Shown one piece after another: positions 1 to 6,999 of a stretch of DNA of 16,053 bases (position 1 is its first letter; each line of letters opens with the position of its first letter). Source of the DNA: RGIG4608 sp045635885 (GTDB lineage Bacteria > Bacillota > Clostridia > Oscillospirales > CAG-272). The notes beneath the pieces are model-generated. The model made no database searches. It had not been told where the DNA came from and saw nothing but the letters and a program-made list of their open reading frames with translations. Location: positions 1 through 16,053 of the forward strand of contig JAZTWO010000030.1 of NCBI GenBank assembly GCA_045635885.1, in the 5' to 3' direction. The translations under genes and the position numbers were made by a program.

Positions 1-178
1 AAGGCCCACTCTTTCTTGCCTGACTTACGTCAGTCATTTGCTTCGCAAAATCGAAAGCGAAAAAGCTTTGCAAAAAGAAAATGCCGTTTTTTCGCTCAAG
101 CCGCTGGGCTTCCGCTTTTGAAAAAGCGGAGCAAAACAACAACAAAAAGCGAGTTCGAACTCTCCTATAAATCACAAT
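1..178. other. Non-coding region with hairpin, downstream of the phosphodiesterase gene
   Basis: I see no convincing gene here. An open frame runs across it from base 16, but it is Lys/Arg/Ser-rich low-complexity sequence, has no ribosome binding site, and continues antisense into the phosphodiesterase gene. The stretch holds a strong hairpin at 111-130 and a smaller one near 21-34 (CTGAC/GTCAG with a TTAC loop). At 153-164 there is the palindrome GAGTTCGAACTC. Read on the minus strand this palindrome is followed by GCTTTTTG, so it could be a poor terminator for the phosphodiesterase gene, but its stem is very short. Confidence 0.5.
111..130. repeat. Intergenic hairpin with TTTTGAAAAA apex
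   Basis: A perfect inverted repeat, TCCGCTTT and AAAGCGGA around a TGAA loop. There is no T-run next to it on either strand, so it is not an obvious intrinsic terminator. An 18-nt identical stretch (110-127) recurs at 10495-10512 upstream of rlmN and is followed at both places by GCAAAAC after three differing bases. The shorter core CGCTTTTGAAAAA recurs at 2103-2115. This suggests a dispersed intergenic element; its function is unknown. Confidence 0.55.
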
Positions 179-733
179 TTATTTGTTCAAATCAATTCTC
201 TTCAAAACCTCACCACTATCGAGGTGTTTTATTTGAAAAACACCGTTCTCATAAATCATATAAGATGGTGGGTTGTTTTCTTTTGGATAAGTTGTAGAGC
301 CGGGATTGATATATATATTCCCATCTCCAAAATTTTCTATACACAAAACGTGAGTGTGCCCGTGAACGAGAATTTCACCGCCCTTTAAATTTGTGGCAGT
401 TTCTTTGTTTATTTTATGTCCGTGAGTGAGAAACATATTTATTCCGTCGACACAAAGATAGGCATAATCTGCCATAATTGGAAAATCAAGCACCATTTGG
501 TCAACCTCGGAATCGCAATTCCCACGCACGCACAAAAGCATATTTTTATTCTCATTTAAAAGTTTAATAACAGCTTGAGGATTATAGCTTTCTTTAAGCG
601 TATTTCTCGGCCCAAAGTAAAGAATATCGCCAAGCAAAACTATTTTTTTAACTTGTTCTCGATTTGCGGCATCAATCATTTTTTGTGCGCCGACAATGTC
701 GCCGTGTATGTCGGAAGCAAACATAATCTTCAT
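179..733 (-). CDS. yfcE: YfcE-family metallophosphoesterase
   Basis: A 184-residue calcineurin-like phosphoesterase of the YfcE/MJ0936 family, small cytosolic enzymes that hydrolyse phosphodiester bonds with two metal ions, often Mn. The metal-site motifs are in order: D8-x-H10 (SDIHGD), GD35-36, GNCD at 71-74, THGH at 103-106, HGHTH at 124-128, and NPGS at 143-146. The length matches the family. I chose the ATG at 731-733 because GAAAGGA lies about 10 nt upstream and because the longer in-frame start at 775 lies inside a terminator hairpin. The natural substrate cannot be read from the sequence. It is the last of three minus-strand genes, separated from the Cys-rich gene by a terminator, so it depends on read-through or on a promoter I could not identify. 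A non-catalytic role is unlikely because all ligands are present. Confidence 0.9.
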   Translation of the reverse strand: MKIMFASDIHGDIVGAQKMIDAANREQVKKIVLLGDILYFGPRNTLKESYNPQAVIKLLNENKNMLLCVRGNCDSEVDQMVLDFPIMADYAYLCVDGINMFLTHGHKINKETATNLKGGEILVHGHTHVLCIENFGDGNIYINPGSTTYPKENNPPSYMIYENGVFQIKHLDSGEVLKRIDLNK

Positions 734-757
734 AAACAAATTATCCTTTCGGGCAAA

Positions 758-789
758 AATCGGAGAAATCCGCAAAGATTTCTCCGATT
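758..789 (-). terminator. Intrinsic terminator after the CD1247-like gene
   Basis: A 13-bp perfect stem with a 6-nt loop. Read on the minus strand, the stem ends in CTCCGATT and runs straight into TTTTGCCC, giving the U-tract of a Rho-independent terminator. It lies about 35 nt past the stop of the Cys/Asp-rich gene and about 25 nt before the start of the phosphodiesterase gene, so it should separate or attenuate transcription between them. Confidence 0.85.
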
Positions 790-824
790 ATGTTTTGGTT
801 TAATCGTTCGCTTTCGCGGACATA

Positions 825-1325
825 TTATTCTGCGTCTTCTTCGTCTTCTTCAACGAACTCGCATGTGAACTTTTCGCCACAAGCGGGGCACGCAAGGTTT
901 TCGGGGTCGATAGTTTCGTCAAAGCAAACTACTTCGCCACAAGAGGGACATTCAACTTCGAAGAACATATCGTCACAATCGCAGTCGCATTCCTCATCAT
1001 CACAATCGCAAGCACAACCGCAGTCACAATCGCAATCGTAATCACCGAATTCGCATTCGTCACAATCACCTTCGCAATCACAAGATGCACAGTCGCCATC
1101 GCATTCTTCGTCAAGGAAATCTTCAACGTCTGCAAGGTCTTCGTCAATTTCTTCAACGTAGTCCTGAAGATCAAGAATATCCTCGTTAATTGCCTCAACC
1201 TCGTCAGCAATGTCTGTTACAAGGTCAAGAAGTGCAGCAAGAATCTTACCCTCGGGAGTTGTCTTATCAAGATCTACACCGTCAGCAAGTCCACGCAAAT
1301 AAGCAGCCTTTTCGTAAAGTGTCAT
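825..1325 (-). CDS. CD1247-type N-terminal domain protein with Cys/Asp-rich linker and zinc ribbon
   Basis: A 166-residue acidic cytosolic protein of unknown function. Residues 1-72 (EKAAYLRGLADG..., then an acidic helix resembling IDEDLADVEDFLDE) match the N-terminal domain I know from the Clostridioides difficile CD1247 family, common in Clostridia. Residues 75-117 are an extreme Cys/Asp/Glu stretch with 15 cysteines, many in C-D-C pairs. Residues 126-149 form a zinc ribbon (C126-P-S-C129 and C146-P-A-C149), with extra cysteines at 134 and 155. The tail is again acidic. The start is supported by AAAGGAG 6 nt before the ATG. It lies 49 nt after efp on the same strand with no terminator between, so the two are probably co-transcribed. 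The ribbon and the Cys stretch suggest metal binding, possibly a metal buffer or regulator, but this is inference. The family assignment is from memory of its N-terminus. Confidence 0.85.
   Translation of the reverse strand: MTLYEKAAYLRGLADGVDLDKTTPEGKILAALLDLVTDIADEVEAINEDILDLQDYVEEIDEDLADVEDFLDEECDGDCASCDCEGDCDECEFGDYDCDCDCGCACDCDDEECDCDCDDMFFEVECPSCGEVVCFDETIDPENLACPACGEKFTCEFVEEDEEDAE
975..1103 (-). repeat. Low-complexity Cys/Asp codon repeat inside the CD1247-like gene
   Basis: This stretch codes residues 75-117, built from runs of GAT/GAC and TGT/TGC codons, with 15 Cys in 43 residues. Near-repeats of the unit CACAATCGCAGTCG on the plus strand suggest growth by slippage or unequal exchange, so copy number may vary between strains. 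Confidence 0.75.
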
Positions 1326-1374
1326 AAAAGTCTCCTTTCGCCAAATAGCTTGTAAATTTTAGTTCGCAACCGAA

Positions 1375-1935
1375 TTATGCACGAGAGAGATATTCGCCCG
1401 TTCTTGTATCGATCTTAAGAACTTCACCCTCGTTAATAAAGAGGGGAACTTTGATTACCGCACCTGTTTCAAGTGTTGCGGGCTTAAGTGTATTTGTTGC
1501 TGTGTTGCCTGCAAAACCAGGGTCTGTCTGAGCAACAGCAAGTTCAACAAATGTGGGAGGTTCAACGCTGAATACGTTGCCCTTGTAAGAGATGATCTTA
1601 ACCATCATTTCTTCCTTAACAAACTTGAAGTTGTCGCCAAGCTTTTCTGCGTTAAGAGGAAGCATATCAAATGTTTCCATATCCATAAAGTAGTAAAGAT
1701 CACCGTCTGTGTAAGAATACTGCATATCCTTTCTTTCGATATGAGCGTTCTCAAACTTGTCAGTGGGGTTGAAGGATCTTTCAACTACACCACCTGTGAT
1801 GACGTTTTTCATCTTTGTTCTAACGAAAGCAGCGCCCTTACCAGGTTTAACGTGCTGAAATTCAACAACCTGCCAAACTGTGCCGTCACCCATATCAAAG
1901 GTTACGCCGTTTCTGAAATCGCCAGCCATAATCAT
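1375..1935 (-). CDS. efp: Translation elongation factor P
   Basis: EF-P, 186 residues, binds the ribosome between the P and E sites and relieves stalling at polyproline stretches. The full three-domain length is present. The tip loop HVKPGKGAAF carries the modifiable lysine at K33, matching B. subtilis K32, which carries a 5-aminopentanol group. Downstream, FNPTDKFENAHIERKDMQYSY, DPGFAGNTA and the C-terminal TRTGEYLSRA are family signatures. Two ATG codons are close together; I chose the outer one (1933-1935) because GGAGGT at 1945-1950 lies 9 nt before it and 15 nt before the inner one, although many homologues begin at the equivalent of the inner MAGDF. It is the first gene of the minus-strand unit and has its own promoter. 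No modification-enzyme gene lies nearby. Confidence 0.97.
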   Translation of the reverse strand: MIMAGDFRNGVTFDMGDGTVWQVVEFQHVKPGKGAAFVRTKMKNVITGGVVERSFNPTDKFENAHIERKDMQYSYTDGDLYYFMDMETFDMLPLNAEKLGDNFKFVKEEMMVKIISYKGNVFSVEPPTFVELAVAQTDPGFAGNTATNTLKPATLETGAVIKVPLFINEGEVLKIDTRTGEYLSRA

Positions 1936-1980
1936 AATAAAATTACCTCCAAAAATGCATTGCGCATAGTTTTACACTCT

Positions 1981-2009
1981 ATTATAAAACATTTTTTCTC
2001 ATTTTGCAA
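1981..2009 (-). promoter_or_regulatory. Sigma-A-type promoter for efp
   Basis: On the minus strand TTGCAA (2004-2009) and a perfect TATAAT (1981-1986) are separated by 17 nt. The -10 box lies about 45 nt upstream of the efp start and its GGAGGT site, the expected geometry for a short leader. The -35 box matches consensus at 4 of 6 positions. Confidence 0.75.
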
Positions 2010-2202
2010 GAGTTTTTTTCATATTTTATGCATTTTTTTATAAAAATTTGTTTTTGATGGGAAAATTGCAATTTAGCGAGTAGTTACAAAGATAAAAAAG
2101 GTCGCTTTTGAAAAAAGAACAATATTTTTTCTTTAACTAACTCCCCAATAAATCAAAATTTGAACATTAAACATATATATAATATAAAATTATAAAAAAT
2201 AG

Positions 2203-2231
2203 TTGACAAAACGATAAAAATGTATTAAAAT
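2203..2231 (+). promoter_or_regulatory. Sigma-A-type promoter for the yicC operon
   Basis: A perfect -35 box TTGACA (2203-2208), 17-nt spacer, and -10 box TAAAAT (2226-2231). Transcription would begin near 2238, giving a leader of roughly 34 nt before the yicC ATG. This is the only strong promoter I see for the run down to rsmB. Confidence 0.85.
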
Positions 2232-2271
2232 AAACTGAATATATATTGTTATTTTCAAGGAAACTAAAATT

Positions 2272-3159
2272 ATGATTAAAAGTATGACCGCTTTCGGAAG
2301 ACATTCCGAGATCGTAAACAACAAAAATATCACCGTTGAAATCAAAAGCGTAAACAATCGCTATTTCGATTGCTCGGTGCGAATCTCAAGAAGCTATTCC
2401 TTCCTTGAGGAAAAAATCAAGCCCTATCTTCAAGCTAACGGAATTAGCAGAGGTAAGGTTGACGTTTCTATCACCATTGAGCAAATCGGTGGCGGTGACG
2501 TGCTTATCTCACTTAACGAAGAATATGCAAAGGCATATTATGCGGCACTTGTTCAGCTTAAAGAAACCCTTGACTTGCCCGGTGAAATTACCGTTGCCAC
2601 TCTTCAAAGAGACAGTAATATCTTTACTCTTTCAAAGGTTGAAGAGGACGAGGAACAGGATTTTGCAGACCTTTGCGTTGTTCTTAATCAGGCGATTGAA
2701 AAATTCATTATCGCAAGAGAAAGGGAGGGCGCTAACATTGAAGCGGACCTTCGCTCAAAGGTAGAGGGTATTAAAGAAAGAGTTGCCATTGTTGAGGCGC
2801 ACAGCGAAGAAGACGTTGGCTCTTACCGTGCCCGCCTTGAAGAAAAGCTCCGTGCAGTTCTTGACGACAACAAGGTTACTCTTGACGAAAACAGAATTTT
2901 GACCGAGTGCGCTATTTTTGCGGACAAGGTTGCTGTTGACGAGGAAATTGTTCGCCTTCGTTCACACTTTAAAGCATTTGAAGATATTTTGACTTCTAAC
3001 GAGCCCGTTGGACGCAAGCTCGATTTCTTAATGCAGGAGATGAACCGTGAAACAAATACAATCGGTTCAAAATGCTCAAATTCATCAATCGCACACGTTG
3101 TTGTTGACATCAAGTGCGAGCTTGAGAAAATTCGTGAGCAGATTCAGAATATCGAATAG
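2272..3159 (+). CDS. yicC: YicC family endoribonuclease
   Basis: A 295-residue protein of the YicC (YloC) family, stress-linked endoribonucleases in E. coli and B. subtilis. The N-terminal signature MIKSMTAFGR and the C-terminal block GSKCSNSSIAH...VDIKCELEKIREQIQNIE are both diagnostic, and the length is close to the family norm (about 290). The middle (FLEEKIKPYL, VDEEIVRLRSHF, GRKLDFLMQEMNRE) also fits. The start has AAGGAA about 9 nt upstream and lies shortly after a strong promoter. It heads the operon, 20 nt before remA, as in B. subtilis where yloC precedes remA and gmk. A precise RNA target cannot be inferred here. Confidence 0.96.
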   Translation: MIKSMTAFGRHSEIVNNKNITVEIKSVNNRYFDCSVRISRSYSFLEEKIKPYLQANGISRGKVDVSITIEQIGGGDVLISLNEEYAKAYYAALVQLKETLDLPGEITVATLQRDSNIFTLSKVEEDEEQDFADLCVVLNQAIEKFIIAREREGANIEADLRSKVEGIKERVAIVEAHSEEDVGSYRARLEEKLRAVLDDNKVTLDENRILTECAIFADKVAVDEEIVRLRSHFKAFEDILTSNEPVGRKLDFLMQEMNRETNTIGSKCSNSSIAHVVVDIKCELEKIREQIQNIE

Positions 3160-3179
3160 TCAAGAAAGGAATTGCAGAT

Positions 3180-3449
3180 ATGAAATTCATCAACATTGGC
3201 TTTGGTAATATGGTGGCAGTTGAACGAATTGTGGCTATTGCAAGCCCTGATTCAGCTCCCATTAAAAGACTTGTGCAGGACGCAAAGGAAGGCGGCAGAA
3301 CAATTGACGTTTCTTGCGGTCGTCGCACAAGAGCTGTTATCATAACGGACTCAGAACACGTTATTCTCTCCGCAATTCAAGCGGAAACAATAGCAAACAG
3401 AATGGATGACACATCCTATGACGATGAGGAAAGCGAGGAAGAAGAATAA
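3180..3449 (+). CDS. remA: RemA-family regulator (DUF370)
   Basis: An 89-residue RemA homologue. In B. subtilis RemA is a DNA-binding activator of biofilm matrix and osmoprotection genes that assembles into ring-like oligomers. KFINIGFGNMVAVERIVAI, PDSAPIKRL, the GRRTRAVIITDSEHVILSA block and the Gln-Ala-Glu-Thr motif match closely across residues 2-73. The last 15 residues (MDDTSYDDEESEEEE) are an acidic extension I do not recall in the shorter Bacillus protein. AGAAAGGA precedes the ATG. Its stop TAA shares one base with the gmk start (TAATG), so translation is likely coupled. In this lineage its regulon is unknown. Confidence 0.95.
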   Translation: MKFINIGFGNMVAVERIVAIASPDSAPIKRLVQDAKEGGRTIDVSCGRRTRAVIITDSEHVILSAIQAETIANRMDDTSYDDEESEEEE

Positions 3450-4057
3450 TGAGACGTGGACTTTTAATTGTTGTTTCAGGCCCTGCAGGAAGCGGCAAGG
3501 GTACAGTAAATTCACAGCTTGTTGCAACGGGAGATTTCGTTTTCTCTGTTTCTGCAACAACCCGTGCACCAAGACCCGGCGAAATTGACGGTGTGAATTA
3601 TCACTTTATCGACCGTGAAGAATTTGAACGCAGAATTGCCGACAACGGCTTTCTTGAATACACCACATACTGCGACAACTACTATGGCACTCCCTTAAAA
3701 GAGGCCCTTGCGGTTCTTGAAAACGGCAAAAACTTGATTCTTGAAATCGAGTGCGACGGTGCAAAGAACGTTAAAAAAATCTTTCCCGAAGCAGTTCTTA
3801 TTATGCTCATTCCCCCAACATTTGCAATTCAAGAAGAGCGACTTCGTGGCAGAGCAACCGAAACCGAAGACGTTATTCTTAAGCGTCTTGAAAAAGCAAG
3901 ACGTGAAATCGAGCAGCTTGATGCTTATGACTACATAGTTTATAACTACAACGGTGGCTCTGCGGTGGCTGCCGACGATATTAAGGCAATTGTGCGTGCA
4001 GAAAAGCTTGCACGTCACCGTCAGCCCGACGCCGCTAAAAAATATTTTGAAAATTAA
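3449..4057 (+). CDS. gmk: Guanylate kinase
   Basis: A 202-residue cytosolic enzyme converting GMP and ATP to GDP and ADP, essential for GTP and dGTP supply. The P-loop GPAGSGKGT lies at residues 11-19. The GMP-binding segment (SVSATTRAPRPGEIDGVNYHF), FLEYTTYCDNYYGTP, and the lid RLRGRATETEDVILKRL are intact, and the length fits the family. The start overlaps the remA stop by one base. The ribosome binding site would lie in the remA tail (GAGGAAGAAG), which fits translational coupling. 26 nt separate it from rpoZ. Confidence 0.98.
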   Translation: MRRGLLIVVSGPAGSGKGTVNSQLVATGDFVFSVSATTRAPRPGEIDGVNYHFIDREEFERRIADNGFLEYTTYCDNYYGTPLKEALAVLENGKNLILEIECDGAKNVKKIFPEAVLIMLIPPTFAIQEERLRGRATETEDVILKRLEKARREIEQLDAYDYIVYNYNGGSAVAADDIKAIVRAEKLARHRQPDAAKKYFEN

Positions 4058-4083
4058 TTACTTAACTTTAAGGAGAAAATATT

Positions 4084-4407
4084 ATGCTTCACCCAACAAT
4101 CAAAGATCTTACAAAAGAAGAATACAATCGCTATGAGCTCACTCTTGCAACAGCTAAATGCGCTCGCCTTCTTACAGACGAATACGTTAAGCAGAGAGAA
4201 GAAGCTGAAAAAGCAATGACAGGCAACAAAGAAAGCGATCGCAATCTTATGAACAACATTGACAAGGACCTTAAGGACGAAAAGGCAATTAAAAATGCTA
4301 TCACTCGTTTCTATGACGGCAGATACGAAATCTATCGTGAAGAGCCCGTTGTTAAAGCAGAAGAAGAGGTTGCAGAAGTAGTAGCTGAAGAAACAGTTGA
4401 AGAATAA
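4084..4407 (+). CDS. rpoZ: DNA-directed RNA polymerase omega subunit
   Basis: A 107-residue omega subunit, which wraps the beta-prime subunit and aids polymerase assembly. The N-terminal helix RYELTLATAKCARLLTDEY matches the family's YxLVxxxAKRARxL core, and DEKAIKNAITRFYDGRYEIYRE matches the usual KPVxxALEEIxxGKI block. It is longer than the Bacillus protein (about 67 residues) because of a charged segment between these blocks (about 38-72) and an acidic Glu/Val-rich tail (91-107). AAGGAG precedes the ATG. Position after gmk is the standard Firmicute order. The sequence is divergent, but the position and both core blocks make the call firm. Confidence 0.9.
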   Translation: MLHPTIKDLTKEEYNRYELTLATAKCARLLTDEYVKQREEAEKAMTGNKESDRNLMNNIDKDLKDEKAIKNAITRFYDGRYEIYREEPVVKAEEEVAEVVAEETVEE

Positions 4408-4418
4408 TTTTTAAATTA

Positions 4419-4458
4419 GGCGGAGATTGCTTTTTCTCCGCCAATTGTTTCATTTTTA
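4419..4458 (+). terminator. Hairpin after rpoZ, possible weak terminator
   Basis: GGCGGAGA (4419-4426) pairs with TCTCCGCC (4435-4442) around an 8-nt loop. It is followed by AATTGTTTCATTTTT, an interrupted T-tract. It may partly terminate or protect the yicC-gmk-rpoZ mRNA upstream of priA. I see no clear promoter between it and priA, so read-through is likely. Confidence 0.6.
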
Positions 4459-4493
4459 CACCAAATATTTACTAAGCACGAAAGGAGAAAATC

Positions 4494-6971
4494 ATGGAAA
4501 ACAGATATGTTAAAGTACATTTGCTTGACAATCCATATTACATTGACAATGAATTCACATATTTTGTTCCCCACGATCTTTCTAATTTCGTAAAAAAAGG
4601 AACTTTTGTTATCGTTCCGTTTGGAAACTCAAACAGAACGCAATTGGGACTTGTGGTTGAAACAAATTGCGCAGAGCCGGACATTAAAATAAAATCAATA
4701 AAGGGTCTTGCAAGTGAAGAGGTGATGTTTGGCGAAACTGAAATTGAACTTTGCCGATTTATGAAGGAGCAAACTCTTTGCACAATTGGTGATGCAGTTC
4801 ATTCCATGATTCCCGCAGGGGCACTTTCCGGAATAATCACCTGCTATTATGCAAAAGAGGTGGAAAATTATAAAGGTCAGCATGCGGACATTTTCTATTA
4901 CATTCAAGAGGAAAAGACCGTTACCAAGGCAAATCTTGAAGAAAGGTTTGGGCTATCCGCTTTAAGTGCGATAACCTATCTGCTTCACAAGGGCTTTATC
5001 GAAAAAGACGTCATAATTAAAAACATGACCGTTGGCAAAGAGAAAAAATATTACACGCTTGCCATCAATAACGAGCAGCTCGCTTCCCTTTTGGGCGCCG
5101 GAGATACGCTTGATGGCTATAAAAAGCTGCGCTCTGAAATGCACAAAAACATTCTTTCGCTTTTGGCTATGCGTGAAAGAATGCTTGCAGAGGAAATTAA
5201 AAACGAGCTTAAAGCAACCGACGCACAAATTTCTGCCCTTGTTAAAAAAGGATACGTCACAAAGGAAATTGAAAGCGTTTACCGCAATCCATACGAACAC
5301 AAAAGCAGAGAAAATCACGCAAAGGAGCTTGTGCTTTCCGAAGAGCAAAGATTGGCGCTTGACACTCTTTCTTCAATGCTTGACAAGAATTCCCCCTCTT
5401 GCGCCCTGCTTCACGGTGTAACGGGAAGCGGAAAAACCTGCGTAATGATGAAAATAATCGACCGTGCACTTATGCAATCCCGCGGAGTTATTATGCTCAT
5501 TCCTGAAATTTCGCTCACTCCCCAAACGGTTGAGCTTTTCTGCTCTCGCTATGGCTCAAGGGTGGCGATTATTCACTCCTCCCTTTCACAAGGCGAGCGA
5601 CTTGACGCATATATGCGCATAAAACGAGGAGAGGCAGACCTTGTTATCGGCACACGAAGTGCCATATTTGCTCCTGTGAAAAATCTTGGGCTCATCATTA
5701 TCGACGAGGAGCAGGAGCACACCTACAAATCCGACAACAATCCGAAATATCACGCCCGTGATATTGCAAGATTTAGAGCTGCAAAAAGCAATGCACTTTT
5801 ACTTCTTGCCTCGGCTACACCGTCAGTTGAAAGCTATAAAAAAGCCATTGACGGAACATACACATTAATAGAACTGAAAAATCGCTATGGAAAGGCGAAA
5901 TTGCCCAAGGTTGAGCTTGCCGACATGCGAGAGGAATTGCGTGCAGGAAATGACAGTTCCCTATCCCTTCCCTTACTTGACTCTATTGGCAGAGCTCTTC
6001 ACAAAAAGGAGCAGGCAATTCTCTTTCTTAACCGACGTGGCTATCACAATTTTGTAAGCTGTGCTTCTTGTGGCACTGCAATCACCTGCCCCAACTGTTC
6101 AGTTTCAATGACTCATCACACAGATAGAATTTATCACAAAACCGAACTTGTTTGCCACTGGTGTGGCAAGCATATGCCCGTTCCTCAGGCATGTCCCGAA
6201 TGCGGTGGCACACACATAAAACCAATGGGAATCGGCATTCAGTTGGTGGAGCAAAAGCTTAGCGAACTTTATCCACAAGTCAACGTTATCCGAATGGACA
6301 CGGACACAACCGCATCAAAACACGCATATGAAAATATGCTTTCGGATTTTCGTTCCCACAAGGCAGAAATTTTGCTCGGTACTCAAATGGTAACCAAGGG
6401 ACACGATTTTCCCGACGTGACGCTTGTTGGCGTGCTTAATGCCGACACCTCGCTCTATCTTAACGATTTTAGGGCAAACGAAAGAACCTTTTCAATGCTG
6501 ACGCAGGTCATCGGACGTGCCGGACGAAGCGAAAAGGAAGGCCGTGCGCTTATTCAAACAATGAGTCCCGACCACGACGTGATTAATCTTGCCTGCAAGC
6601 AGGATTATAAAACATTTTTTCACAATGAAATTAAAACAAGAAAGTTGCTTTCGTATCCACCGTTTTGCGATATTGTGCTTTTGACTCTTTCAGGTACAAT
6701 TGAAAATGCGGTTATGAGGGATTCAAAACTGCTTTCGGATATGATAAAAAACAGGATTCAAGGAGAGTTTAAAGACGTACCCGTTATTTGCTATGGTCCC
6801 TTTGAAGCTCCCGTTTACCGTCTTGACGGAAAATACAGAATGCGAATTATAATTAAAACCAAGTTAAACAAGCACGCCCGTGAAATGTTTGGCGAAATTT
6901 ATAAAGAATTTGGAAAGCGCAAAAAGACCGAACCTCAGCTTTCGGTGGATTTTAATCCTTCATCTCTTTGA
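4494..6971 (+). CDS. priA: Primosomal protein N' (replication restart helicase PriA)
   Basis: An 825-residue superfamily 2 DNA helicase that recognises stalled forks and reloads the replicative helicase. The N-terminal 3'-end-binding domain starts with VKVHLLDNPYYIDNEFTYFVP. Walker A GVTGSGKT is at 308-315, the DEEQ Walker B at 404-407, and GTRSAIFAP and SATPSVES are further helicase motifs. Eight cysteines (C523, C526, C532, C535, C554, C557, C567, C570) form the two PriA zinc sites. VIGRAGRSEKEGRA is motif VI. The C-terminal domain follows to about 825, and the length is close to the B. subtilis protein. AAAGGAG precedes the ATG. coaBC, which lies directly before priA in B. subtilis, is absent here. 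No defect is seen. Confidence 0.98.
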   Translation: MENRYVKVHLLDNPYYIDNEFTYFVPHDLSNFVKKGTFVIVPFGNSNRTQLGLVVETNCAEPDIKIKSIKGLASEEVMFGETEIELCRFMKEQTLCTIGDAVHSMIPAGALSGIITCYYAKEVENYKGQHADIFYYIQEEKTVTKANLEERFGLSALSAITYLLHKGFIEKDVIIKNMTVGKEKKYYTLAINNEQLASLLGAGDTLDGYKKLRSEMHKNILSLLAMRERMLAEEIKNELKATDAQISALVKKGYVTKEIESVYRNPYEHKSRENHAKELVLSEEQRLALDTLSSMLDKNSPSCALLHGVTGSGKTCVMMKIIDRALMQSRGVIMLIPEISLTPQTVELFCSRYGSRVAIIHSSLSQGERLDAYMRIKRGEADLVIGTRSAIFAPVKNLGLIIIDEEQEHTYKSDNNPKYHARDIARFRAAKSNALLLLASATPSVESYKKAIDGTYTLIELKNRYGKAKLPKVELADMREELRAGNDSSLSLPLLDSIGRALHKKEQAILFLNRRGYHNFVSCASCGTAITCPNCSVSMTHHTDRIYHKTELVCHWCGKHMPVPQACPECGGTHIKPMGIGIQLVEQKLSELYPQVNVIRMDTDTTASKHAYENMLSDFRSHKAEILLGTQMVTKGHDFPDVTLVGVLNADTSLYLNDFRANERTFSMLTQVIGRAGRSEKEGRALIQTMSPDHDVINLACKQDYKTFFHNEIKTRKLLSYPPFCDIVLLTLSGTIENAVMRDSKLLSDMIKNRIQGEFKDVPVICYGPFEAPVYRLDGKYRMRIIIKTKLNKHAREMFGEIYKEFGKRKKTEPQLSVDFNPSSL

Positions 6972-6999
6972 TGCTTTTTAAAGAAAGGAATAAAAACAA

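Larger units (their letters stand above)
1936..2271. other. Divergent AT-rich intergenic region between efp and yicC
   Basis: This 336-nt gap between divergent genes contains no convincing coding frame. It holds the efp promoter (1981-2009), the yicC promoter (2203-2231), and a copy of the core CGCTTTTGAAAAA at 2103-2115 that also occurs in the hairpins at 111 and 10495. The middle (about 2040-2200) is very AT-rich with AT-alternating runs near 2171-2190. I see no clear operator or riboswitch. Confidence 0.6.

Noticed and set aside
150..170. GAGTTCGAACTC resembling a tRNA T-arm
   Set aside because: The flanking bases cannot form a 5-bp T-stem with a 7-nt loop, and no acceptor or anticodon arm is present on either strand.
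16..297. Open frame of 93 codons on the plus strand at the window start
   Set aside because: Lys/Arg/Ser-rich low complexity, no ribosome binding site, and it overlaps the phosphodiesterase gene antisense.
734..775. Longer N-terminus for the phosphodiesterase, starting at 775
   Set aside because: The extra 14 residues are coded inside a terminator hairpin, while the ATG at 733 has a good ribosome binding site and gives the family's usual N-terminus.
790..1041. Ser/Gln-rich open frame on the plus strand
   Set aside because: It is the antisense shadow of the Cys/Asp codon repeat in the CD1247-like gene.
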